DNA of 6,695 nucleotides, taken from Cytophagales bacterium (GTDB lineage Bacteria; Bacteroidota; Bacteroidia; Cytophagales; UBA9547). Position 1 is the stretch's first letter. Each line of letters opens with the position of its first letter. Of this stretch, positions 1 to 5,759 are shown piece after piece. Position numbers and translations under genes: made by a program. The stretch covers positions 1-6,695 of the forward strand of contig JANYCH010000146.1 in NCBI GenBank assembly GCA_025360395.1, written 5' to 3'. The notes beneath the pieces were generated by a model that saw nothing but the letters and a program-made list of their open reading frames with translations, had not been told where the DNA came from and searched no databases.

Positions 1-1979
1 CCTTGAACAATGTAACTTTTGAGAACAAAGGTTCTGTAAGGGTTGAAGGCGGTTTTACGATCAATACAGGAATTAATTCCTTGTTGAATGAAGATTCCAT
101 TTCAGCAGCATCTCTCACTTTAAATACCAAATTTAAAAACAGCGGGGTTTTGATTTCAACTGCAGGTTCTGTAACCTTCAACGGAGTATCAAACAGTTAC
201 AACAGCTGTATATTAAAATCTGATGATTCTTTTACATTTTCAGGGATTGATACTTTGTTCAATGCAGCTGTTATAAGGTCTGGGAATAAAGTTACAAGTC
301 AAATAACCCTCCAGGGACAATATTTTAAAAATGAATCCACTGGATTTGTAGAGGGAATAAATTTTGCAAATATTGGAACCACAGTTCTAGGCTCCGGGAA
401 TTTTGCTTTTTCTGGAAATACTATTAACCAAGGGAAGTTTGGTATAGACGGAGGCGGTTTAAACTTTTATGACTTCACTCTCACGGGAATGAGATTTTTT
501 GATGTTCAGAATGTAGTGCCTCACAGCTCTGTTACTAAAAATGCGCTTATTAAACAAGACACGACCTTTTTGCCTGGTACATGTTCTAACATCATCAAAC
601 AAGCAGTTTGCGGACAGGCAGCCCCAATCAAAATTTTATCCAATAGCCCGATATGCATTGGCAATACTCCATCACTGACCATCACCGGCCTTGAAAAAGG
701 AAACAAACTACAGGTTTATTTAGGCAAGGACTCCTTATCAGGTATTATTACCGGAACAGGTGGGGACATGAGTTTTGTCATTCCTGCTTCTAGACTGAAA
801 ACCGACACAAACATCATCAGTTTAAGATTGAAGACTGAGAAATGTGGAGATTTTTACATTGGAGATTCTGCGATAATTGTGGTCAATGCGAGTCCTAATG
901 TGAGTTTACCTGTCACCGGCGGTATATTTTGCCAGGGCGCTTTGGCGACTGTAAAAATTGCTAACAGTGATTATAAAGTGAATTATCGGATGTTTGAGAA
1001 TAATGCGCCTGTCAGTCTTGTCAAAACAGGTACAGGCTCTGATATCATCATTGAGCTTATGAATTTACCACCCGGAGTTCATACCTTAACCATTGTTGCA
1101 GACGCCTATGGCTGTGCTTCAGTTAACCTTATTAACAACGCTACTGTATTTATCAATGCCCCTCCTATGATCAACCTGATGGCAACAGCGGTCTCTCCGG
1201 TCTGTCAAAACCAGAGTTCTGTCGTAACAATTAAGAATACTGCAAATGGTGCAAGCTACGATGCTTTCGTCAATGGCAATTTAGTAGGACATGGTATTGG
1301 AACAGGTCTTGACCTGCCAATCCCTATCCCGGCAATAGCACTTCGGGTAGGGTCCAATGTTGTGACAGTTAAAACAAAGGTGAGTGGTTGTGGAACTGTA
1401 ATCCTTGTTACAACCGCCACTATCATGGTAAATCCAGACCCGACACTTTATTTCGAAGCTTCAGGCAGCACGGTGACCAATGCACAGGACACGGCTTTTG
1501 TGACCATTACAAATGCCCCGGTTGGGACACAACTTACCGTAAACTACCCTAACATGTCGTCACCCACTCTAATTCCTGTAAACAATGCTTTGCCGATTGT
1601 ATATAAATTTAAAATAAGTGATGCTGTTACCAGTGACTTTGTTGTAAAAATTTCCGCTACGGTGATCGGTTGCAAATCGGTTACCTATTCTGATACTGCT
1701 TTGATCAGGGTCCGCAGGACCATCACATCCCTGTCAAATGAAGCAAGCCTTCAGGACCTCAATGTTTATCCAAACCCAAGCAATTCTATTTTCTATGTAC
1801 AGTCCGGTGCTGAATTCAATAAAATAACCATGACCAACATCACCGGAACGGTGGTTTGGGAAGAAGGTTTCAGTCCTACCAGCAACAAGACTATTGAGGA
1901 AGATCTTCCTAAAGGGATTTATTATCTGGAATTGGAGGGCGCTGATTTTAAGGTAAACAGGAAAGTGATCAAGGAGTAA
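1..1979 (+). CDS. Secreted adhesin-like repeat protein with T9SS type A C-terminal sorting domain (5'-truncated)
   Basis: The frame is open to the left edge, so the true start lies upstream. The TTG at position 3 is only the first whole codon, and the 658 visible residues lack a signal peptide. Residues 1-170 are short beta-strand rungs rich in N-x-G turns (FENKG, FKNSG, FKNES, INQGKF), as in right-handed beta-helix adhesins. Residues ~209-572 hold four Ig/PKD-like repeats of about 91 residues. Cys pairs sit at 218/281, 310/371 and 401/463, and the fourth repeat keeps only C557. Residues ~578-658 are a T9SS type A sorting domain: YPNP at 589-592, KGIYYLEL at 637-644, terminus KVIKE. By family knowledge, such cargo crosses the outer membrane and is released or anchored at the surface. 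An adhesive role is inferred; no enzyme motif is visible. It converges on the minus-strand propeller gene. Confidence 0.9.
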   Translation, partial: LNNVTFENKGSVRVEGGFTINTGINSLLNEDSISAASLTLNTKFKNSGVLISTAGSVTFNGVSNSYNSCILKSDDSFTFSGIDTLFNAAVIRSGNKVTSQITLQGQYFKNESTGFVEGINFANIGTTVLGSGNFAFSGNTINQGKFGIDGGGLNFYDFTLTGMRFFDVQNVVPHSSVTKNALIKQDTTFLPGTCSNIIKQAVCGQAAPIKILSNSPICIGNTPSLTITGLEKGNKLQVYLGKDSLSGIITGTGGDMSFVIPASRLKTDTNIISLRLKTEKCGDFYIGDSAIIVVNASPNVSLPVTGGIFCQGALATVKIANSDYKVNYRMFENNAPVSLVKTGTGSDIIIELMNLPPGVHTLTIVADAYGCASVNLINNATVFINAPPMINLMATAVSPVCQNQSSVVTIKNTANGASYDAFVNGNLVGHGIGTGLDLPIPIPAIALRVGSNVVTVKTKVSGCGTVILVTTATIMVNPDPTLYFEASGSTVTNAQDTAFVTITNAPVGTQLTVNYPNMSSPTLIPVNNALPIVYKFKISDAVTSDFVVKISATVIGCKSVTYSDTALIRVRRTITSLSNEASLQDLNVYPNPSNSIFYVQSGAEFNKITMTNITGTVVWEEGFSPTSNKTIEEDLPKGIYYLELEGADFKVNRKVIKE

Positions 1980-2120
1980 CTTTTGAGTTGTGGGTTATGA
2001 GTTGCGAGCAGATTATACGATTTTGTAATTACCAACTGATTAGGCAATGTGGGGGTAGAAGAGCAAGAACAATTCGAAATTAAAATAAGTCAATATATTT
2101 CTAAGTTGAACTAATAATTG

Positions 2121-2146
2121 TCTCACAAAACGATCATTTTGTGAGA
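2121..2146. terminator. Candidate bidirectional terminator hairpin between convergent genes
   Basis: A perfect 10-bp inverted repeat, TCTCACAAAA and TTTTGTGAGA, is separated by the 6-nt loop CGATCA. It lies 141 bp after the adhesin stop and 107 bp after the propeller stop, where convergent transcripts would meet. The stem is AT-rich and the following T-run is poor (TTATTCCTT), so termination is plausible but not strong. Part of it recurs at 4593-4607, which suggests it may instead belong to a repeat family. Confidence 0.45.
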
Positions 2147-2253
2147 TTATTCCTTAAAGAAGATTTTACAGATCGCTAATTAATACAATAACAAGTTTAA
2201 GTATAACAAGCAAAAAAAGAAGTGGTAAATGTAAGTACTTAAGGATTGGTTAA

Positions 2254-4317
2254 TTACTCTTTTATCAACTTCTTACTTATTAATTTTCCGCTATTCATTT
2301 TTATCTGTATCAAATAAACACCGCATGGTAAAACAGCAACATCAAGATGTTTTTGATCATTATGAAGAGCTACTTCACCTAAAACGTTAAGTAAAGTATA
2401 ACTTTCTATATTATCTGAGTTGATATTCAGGAAGGAAGTAAAGGGATTTGGAAATACTGAAACATCACGGTCTAAATTAAAATCTTTTTCTATAGTTAGT
2501 GATGTGATAATTTCGTTTTTACCTAATTCATATATGCCCCCTCCAGCACTCCTTATAAACTTATTTCCAACTACAACAATTGACCAGGTAACAGAATGAA
2601 TATTGTAATCAATATTCTGCCAAGCCTGGTTGTTTTCTGAAAGAATAAAAGTGCTGTCTTGATTGTTTTGGACAAAAACAAATCCCCCAGATACTGATAA
2701 TAAAGTTACATCGTAAAACCCTCTCTCATTCTTAACCAAACCTTCATTAAAGGGTATCCAGGTGACACCATTGTCTGTTGATTTGTATATCCCACTGTTT
2801 TCCACTGTCATATAAAGGTTATTGTTATATTGAATAAGGCTTGTAATCTTGCCAAAATATATATTGGTCCAGCTTCCAGATAGGCTACTTGATTTCATCA
2901 ATCCGGAAAATGTGCCACATAAGATATCACCATTTTTTAGTTCTAATACTGATGGAGCTGGAGAATGTATGGCCAAAGTCCAGTCAATTTTGTTAGAAGT
3001 GAAGAAAAGTCCGTTTATTGTAGCCGCTATTAGAGTATTATTAATGAACTTAAGCTGATTTATGGCAGGTGGATTAATATCTTGTTCAAGCTTGGGAACT
3101 GTAGTTATTTTTTGCCATTTCTCTGCCTTGTCGTTCGAAGCAAATATCTCGCCCCATATGTTGCCTGTATAAAAGGTATTATTATTTATCACACAGGATG
3201 TAAAAGTAGAACTTTCGCTTCCTAATGCGGGCGACATCATTTTTCTCCAAGTTTTACCACTATCAGCAGAGGTTATAATTTTCCCAGACCCCACACCAAG
3301 AACAAAATTATTATCTGAAGCAAAATCATATATATTAGCCATTATTATTTCATCCTTGCGAACGTTTTCCCATCGAGGATTGTCCTGGGTTAGATAATTC
3401 ACCCCGGAAATTCCTCCCGCAAAGAAAGTGTCCTCATATTGAAAAATAACAGAGACATTGTCCCAAGTTCCGTTATAAAACCTGTTCCAGTTTCCCTGGT
3501 TTAGAATGTACATGCCATTGTTTGTACCGGCATACCATTGATTGTTTATTTTTTTTATCAGGTTTACATTTTTGCTCTCCAAATTATTGTTCAATGTATC
3601 AAAGGATTGAAAATCGTCTTTGGTAAGGATGATTCCCGAACTTGTACATAAGTAGAGCGAATTTCCATCTTGTGTTACGCTATTTAAAGTAGAATATGGG
3701 TTAAACGGAAATTTTATCCTGGTATGGAAACTCAAATCATTGTTCAAAACAAAAAGACTATCGCCGGACTTTATTATGAGTATTTCACCTGATGAAATCA
3801 TTTGAGGAAAATTTAAGCCAAGCTCTAAAGAATCCCATTTTTCTACTGCCAGATCAAAATAATATACTCTCTTTCTATCTGAATTATAAGCAATTAGCTT
3901 ATTTCTATGAAATGAGTAGCCTGATTGATAGTTTTGAAGAACACCAAATTTTTTTACTGATTCAAACGTTGTGTCGCTTGCAAACCGGTTTAATTGAAAG
4001 GTATCCTTCCTGTTGCCCATAATAGGGAACGGCCCATGCATTCCGATTTTTGTAGTGGTTGTTCTAGTTTGTATTATTAAGCTATCATCTATATGAACGT
4101 TATTTACATAAACCGGAGAGCTGTTTAAAACATTGATCAAATAGCCGTTATTTGATTTTTTAAGAATTCCCAGGAAATAATCTTGACTAACATATTCTTT
4201 ACCTCTAATAGAAAAATGCTTATCAAATCCTGTAAAGTTTGAATTAACCGGCTTCCATTCCTGGGCAATACAAATGTGTACGGTAAAAAAAATAAAAGTA
4301 TAAAATAGAAATTTCAT
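2254..4317 (-). CDS. Secreted beta-propeller (BNR/Asp-box-like) protein with T9SS type A sorting domain
   Basis: This is a complete 687-residue protein. The ATG is supported by an immediate Sec signal peptide: K2, a hydrophobic core at 3-17 and probable cleavage after A18 (CIA|QE). About ten propeller-blade-like repeats of ~37-47 residues follow, beginning near 219, 258, 296, 336, 380, 427, 462, 499, 544 and 584. Each has an N-x-(hydrophobic strand)-x-G-[IL] turn, and several close with an Asp-box: SADSGKTW 350-357, SNDKAEKW 394-401, STDNGVTW 513-520. The sorting domain covers ~613-687, with FPNP at 622-625, CGVYLIQI at 665-672 and terminus KKLIKE. No sialidase R-I-P motif is visible, so it should not be called a sialidase; the substrate is unknown. 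By family knowledge it is exported by T9SS to the surface or medium. By eye it is more AT-rich than the adhesin gene. Its upstream region holds a repeat element and no clear promoter. Confidence 0.93.
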   Translation of the reverse strand: MKFLFYTFIFFTVHICIAQEWKPVNSNFTGFDKHFSIRGKEYVSQDYFLGILKKSNNGYLINVLNSSPVYVNNVHIDDSLIIQTRTTTTKIGMHGPFPIMGNRKDTFQLNRFASDTTFESVKKFGVLQNYQSGYSFHRNKLIAYNSDRKRVYYFDLAVEKWDSLELGLNFPQMISSGEILIIKSGDSLFVLNNDLSFHTRIKFPFNPYSTLNSVTQDGNSLYLCTSSGIILTKDDFQSFDTLNNNLESKNVNLIKKINNQWYAGTNNGMYILNQGNWNRFYNGTWDNVSVIFQYEDTFFAGGISGVNYLTQDNPRWENVRKDEIIMANIYDFASDNNFVLGVGSGKIITSADSGKTWRKMMSPALGSESSTFTSCVINNNTFYTGNIWGEIFASNDKAEKWQKITTVPKLEQDINPPAINQLKFINNTLIAATINGLFFTSNKIDWTLAIHSPAPSVLELKNGDILCGTFSGLMKSSSLSGSWTNIYFGKITSLIQYNNNLYMTVENSGIYKSTDNGVTWIPFNEGLVKNERGFYDVTLLSVSGGFVFVQNNQDSTFILSENNQAWQNIDYNIHSVTWSIVVVGNKFIRSAGGGIYELGKNEIITSLTIEKDFNLDRDVSVFPNPFTSFLNINSDNIESYTLLNVLGEVALHNDQKHLDVAVLPCGVYLIQIKMNSGKLISKKLIKE

Positions 4318-4426
4318 AATTTAGGTTAAATGTGAATATCTTCATAACGCACATTCTTATTGAATATTGCAGGTATTGATTTAATAACAATGCTAGTATT
4401 TTGAGAAACAGAATCCCCTTTGTGTG

Positions 4427-4577
4427 CCTCTCCCATGGCTGGTGTCCTCACTAGAAACATTCGAATTAATTAGCGAGCTTCTATAAGTAAATATTAAAAA
4501 ATTAATTCGAAACTATATGGAAGCGGTTGGTCAGGAGACCAGACCGAGGTGAAGAGTACGGACGCCAGCCAAGGAGG
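4427..4577. repeat. Degenerate inverted-repeat (MITE-like) element
   Basis: The two ends are inverted copies of each other. Read on the minus strand, 4427-4447 begins GGACACCAGCCA; the plus strand at 4560-4577 begins GGACGCCAGCCA (11 of 12 match), and both continue into a similar G/A-rich run. Inside these, TTCGAATTAATT at 4460-4471 has an exact inverted copy at 4500-4511. The right arm is about 36 nt longer and carries its own hairpin, TGGTC-AGGA-GACCA, at 4528-4541. The left arm seems to have lost the matching part. No ORF lies inside. This looks like an imperfect palindromic or miniature non-autonomous element; I cannot name the family. Confidence 0.5.
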
Positions 4578-4592
4578 AAATGACTTATTCAG

Positions 4593-4607
4593 GATCGTTT
4601 TGTGAGA
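4593..4607. repeat. 15-bp inverted copy of part of the 2121-2146 hairpin
   Basis: GATCGTTTTGTGAGA here is the exact reverse complement of 2121-2135. It is also a near-direct copy of 2133-2149, with 16 of 17 matching when extended through ATTA. It has no second arm of its own, so it does not form the same hairpin. The two copies bracket the propeller gene. Confidence 0.5.
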
Positions 4608-4637
4608 TTAGTTAATCACCCTTTTAATTCCCCCCCT

Positions 4638-4667
4638 ATCCGTAGTCTAGCTTGCGTGACTACGGAT
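4638..4667 (+). repeat. Left outer REP-like hairpin
   Basis: Stem ATCCGTAGTC pairs perfectly with GACTACGGAT around the loop TAGCTTGCGT. It matches the right outer hairpin in inverted orientation, with an identical loop and the shared stem core GTAGT/ACTAC. It lies downstream of the transposase stop and could also act as its transcription terminator. Confidence 0.85.
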
Positions 4668-4682
4668 TTGTTATGAACTGTA

Positions 4683-4695
4683 GTGTCTGTGACAC
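4683..4695 (+). repeat. Left inner REP-like hairpin
   Basis: GTGTC-TGT-GACAC is a 5-bp perfect stem with a 3-nt loop, ending 9 nt before the transposase stop codon (read on the plus strand). It is the mirror partner of 5292-5304, from which it differs by one compensatory pair (T-A here, G-C there). Confidence 0.75.
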
Positions 4696-4704
4696 GGGCT
4701 AACT

Positions 4705-5256
4705 TCAAATCATTTCTAATTTAACCAACCCCTTTCCTCCTGCGTAATCTATGGCACTTGAACATACAAAATCTTCTGCCTCACGCACAATACCTGCTCT
4801 TACCGGATTCTGATGTATATAACTCATCTTTTGCTTCAGTATTTCGATGTCAGATAATTCTACCGGGTGATTATCCTGTTGCCAGAATTGATGCCCTTTA
4901 TTTCTGCTGTTCTTCTCTCCAGCTCTTTTAAATATCCATAACATCCAGTTCTTCCGACTTTCTCTTGTATTGTTTGTAATACAATTTACTATCGTTGTTG
5001 ATGTGTGCTTTTTAAAATCACGGATAGCGCCTGAAAGGGTAAATCCTTCTCTGGCTGATGCTATTAAATGCATGTGGTTAGACATTATTATCCATGATTG
5101 AATCTGCAGGCCCTTATTTTCAACACAATAATTCAAACTATCTACCACTATATTACAATAATCTTTTCTTGTAAAAACGTCTATCCATTCTACTACTGCA
5201 AATGTCAGGTAATGAACTGCATTTTCATCTCTGATTTTATATCCTCCGGAAAACAT
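4705..5256 (-). CDS. REP-associated tyrosine transposase (IS200-like Y1 HUH family)
   Basis: This 183-residue protein has normal length for a RAYT and appears intact. The metal-binding HUH motif is H61-M-H63 in SNHMHLIAS. The catalytic Tyr is most likely Y146 in the hallmark YIHQNPVRAG (146-155), the position equivalent to the Y-I-x-x-N-P tyrosine of the E. coli RAYT. FWQQ (124-127) matches another conserved RAYT block. IDVFTR (25-30) and RDFKKHTS (79-86) are typical of Bacteroidota members. By family knowledge it cuts and rejoins single-stranded DNA at REP-like hairpins. Chemistry uses a 5'-phosphotyrosine link, and host copies are often single and vertically kept. The chosen ATG gives the usual short N-terminus before the first strand (HYLTFAVV). 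No Shine-Dalgarno is visible. It is flanked on both sides by its presumed hairpin substrates. Confidence 0.93.
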   Translation of the reverse strand: MFSGGYKIRDENAVHYLTFAVVEWIDVFTRKDYCNIVVDSLNYCVENKGLQIQSWIIMSNHMHLIASAREGFTLSGAIRDFKKHTSTTIVNCITNNTRESRKNWMLWIFKRAGEKNSRNKGHQFWQQDNHPVELSDIEILKQKMSYIHQNPVRAGIVREAEDFVCSSAIDYAGGKGLVKLEMI

Positions 5257-5267
5257 ACGCCATTATA

Positions 5268-5275
5268 CAAAAATA
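5268..5275 (-). promoter_or_regulatory. Possible Bacteroidota -7 promoter element of the transposase gene
   Basis: Read on the minus strand, TATTTTTG matches the Bacteroidota sigma-ABfr -7 consensus TAnnTTTG. It ends 11 nt before the transposase ATG, implying a very short leader. No good -33 TTTG is present at the expected spacing, and the inner hairpin lies just upstream, so this is weak. Confidence 0.3.
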
Positions 5276-5291
5276 TTGCCTTGTTTGGACC

Positions 5292-5304
5292 GGGTCACAG
5301 ACCC
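5292..5304 (-). repeat. Right inner REP-like hairpin
   Basis: GGGTC-ACA-GACCC is a 5-bp perfect stem with a 3-nt loop, 35 nt upstream of the transposase start. Read on the minus strand it is GGGTC-TGT-GACCC, the partner of the left inner hairpin with one compensatory pair change. Confidence 0.75.
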
Positions 5305-5319
5305 TGTTTTTCATTATAA

Positions 5320-5349
5320 GTCGGTAGTTACGCAAGCTAAACTACCGAC
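5320..5349 (-). repeat. Right outer REP-like hairpin
   Basis: The stem GTCGGTAGTT pairs perfectly with AACTACCGAC (minus strand) around the loop TAGCTTGCGT, which is identical to the left outer loop. It differs from the left stem at three positions, all with the opposite base changed to keep pairing. It marks the right edge of the RAYT unit. Confidence 0.85.
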
Positions 5350-5398
5350 AGCAAACAGCATGAAATTTGAGACCAAAAACAGACTACGGATATTTGGG

Positions 5399-5410
5399 CC
5401 GTTTAAACGG
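5399..5410. promoter_or_regulatory. Perfect 12-bp palindrome, possible protein-binding site
   Basis: CCGTTTAAACGG is perfectly self-complementary, with the flanking bases GG and TC extending it imperfectly. It could be an operator-like site or a chance palindrome. It lies 350 bp from the hydrolase start, far for a classical operator. Confidence 0.2.
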
Positions 5411-5491
5411 TCATTAATAGGAAGTAAAGGTCATTTTAATCCCAGAACACACATCAACTATTGTTGAGATTCTAAAATGAAACGTGCATAA

Positions 5492-5598
5492 GCGATAGGG
5501 ATTGTAATGCAAATCCTTTTCGCTTTTTAGTGACAATTACCATTGCCAGAATATTGCCGCGAAAAGATTGTAATGTAAGCCTGGGCCGCAGGCATCGC
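5492..5598. repeat. Structured intergenic repeat with tandem half-units
   Basis: The ends are GCGAT (5492-5496) and ATCGC (5594-5598), inverted. The centre has CTTTTCGC (5516-5523) inverted at 5559-5566. GATTGTAATG occurs twice in direct orientation (5500-5509 and 5566-5575), each followed by a similar tail. Near the right end, GCCTG-GGCCG-CAGGC forms a small hairpin (5579-5593). This pattern resembles intergenic repeats I associate with Bacteroidota genomes, but I cannot assign a family. It has no coding content. Confidence 0.55.
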
Positions 5599-5638
5599 CC
5601 TTTAATTTTATCTTTTTAAATCTTTACTTCTCATTTTC

Positions 5639-5670
5639 TACATACATACATACATACTTACTTACATACA
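5639..5670. repeat. Tetranucleotide microsatellite (TACA/TACT, 8 units)
   Basis: The tract is four TACA, two TACT and two TACA units in a row, 32 bp, ending 89 bp before the hydrolase ATG. It is outside any coding frame. Slippage here would change promoter or leader spacing in 4-bp steps. Confidence 0.85.
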
Positions 5671-5759
5671 TGATCAAACCGTTCCCAAGCTATTACCGAT
5701 TAAATAATGCTAACGTTGCCGGCCATCCTTCGTAAAAAGCATAATAAACAAAGGCACTA

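Larger units (their letters stand above)
4318..4704. other. Intergenic region upstream of the propeller gene, repeat-bearing, no gene seen
   Basis: This 387-bp stretch has no credible coding frame. It holds the inverted-repeat element at 4427-4577, a 15-bp copy of part of the 2121-2146 hairpin at 4593-4607, a C-run at 4631-4636, and the left hairpins of the RAYT unit. The promoter of the propeller gene should lie here on the minus strand. I saw no full match to the Bacteroidota TAnnTTTG element; the nearest is a 7-of-8 match, TAGCATTG, read on the minus strand near 4390. Confidence 0.6.
4638..5349 (-). mobile_element. RAYT unit: REP-associated tyrosine transposase gene bracketed by nested hairpin pairs
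   Basis: The 712-bp unit runs from outer hairpin to outer hairpin. From either edge inward the order is the same: a 30-nt hairpin (10-bp stem, 10-nt loop), exactly 15 nt of spacer, then a 13-nt hairpin (5-bp stem, 3-nt loop), then the gene. Loops match exactly as inverted copies (TAGCTTGCGT outer, TGT inner), while stems differ only by paired changes. Single-copy RAYT genes flanked by REP-like palindromes are a known arrangement in which the HUH transposase recognises the folded single strand. I see no target-site duplication, as expected for HUH/Y1 enzymes. Exact ends are inferred from the hairpins. Confidence 0.8.
5257..5759. other. Intergenic region between transposase and hydrolase, no gene seen
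   Basis: This is about 500 bp between divergently transcribed genes. In order it holds a promoter-like site for the transposase, the right inner and outer hairpins, a 10-bp copy of a hairpin arm (5382-5391), a perfect palindrome (5399-5410), a structured repeat (5492-5598) and a tetranucleotide tract (5639-5670). A 35-codon plus-strand frame from 5361 has no supporting features. I found no TAnnTTTG match ahead of the hydrolase. Confidence 0.6.

Noticed and set aside
521..706. A minus-strand frame inside the adhesin gene, and similar opposite-strand frames inside the propeller and hydrolase genes.
   Set aside because: They are shadows of well-supported genes in other frames and show no family features.
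2254..4317. Annotation of the propeller protein as an exo-sialidase because of its Asp-boxes.
   Set aside because: Asp-boxes occur in many propellers, and the sialidase R-I-P motif and arginine triad context are not seen.
4571..4613. A perfect AAGGAGG followed by ATG at 4579 and an 11-codon frame.
   Set aside because: Spacing is only 2 nt, Bacteroidota rarely rely on Shine-Dalgarno pairing, the peptide is tiny, and the AAGGAGG is part of the repeat arm.
4608..4632. Minus-strand sequence reading G-I-K-R-V-I-N-stop, like the end of a T9SS sorting domain; possible remnant gene cut by the RAYT unit.
   Set aside because: Only seven residues match loosely and no continuation of a sorting domain is seen beyond the right hairpin.
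5361..5468. A 35-codon plus-strand ORF starting MKFETKN.
   Set aside because: No signal, motif or start context; it spans the palindrome and hairpin-arm copy, so it is most likely non-coding.
5639..5670. The short tandem units as a possible CRISPR array.
   Set aside because: Units are 4 bp with no spacers; it is a microsatellite.
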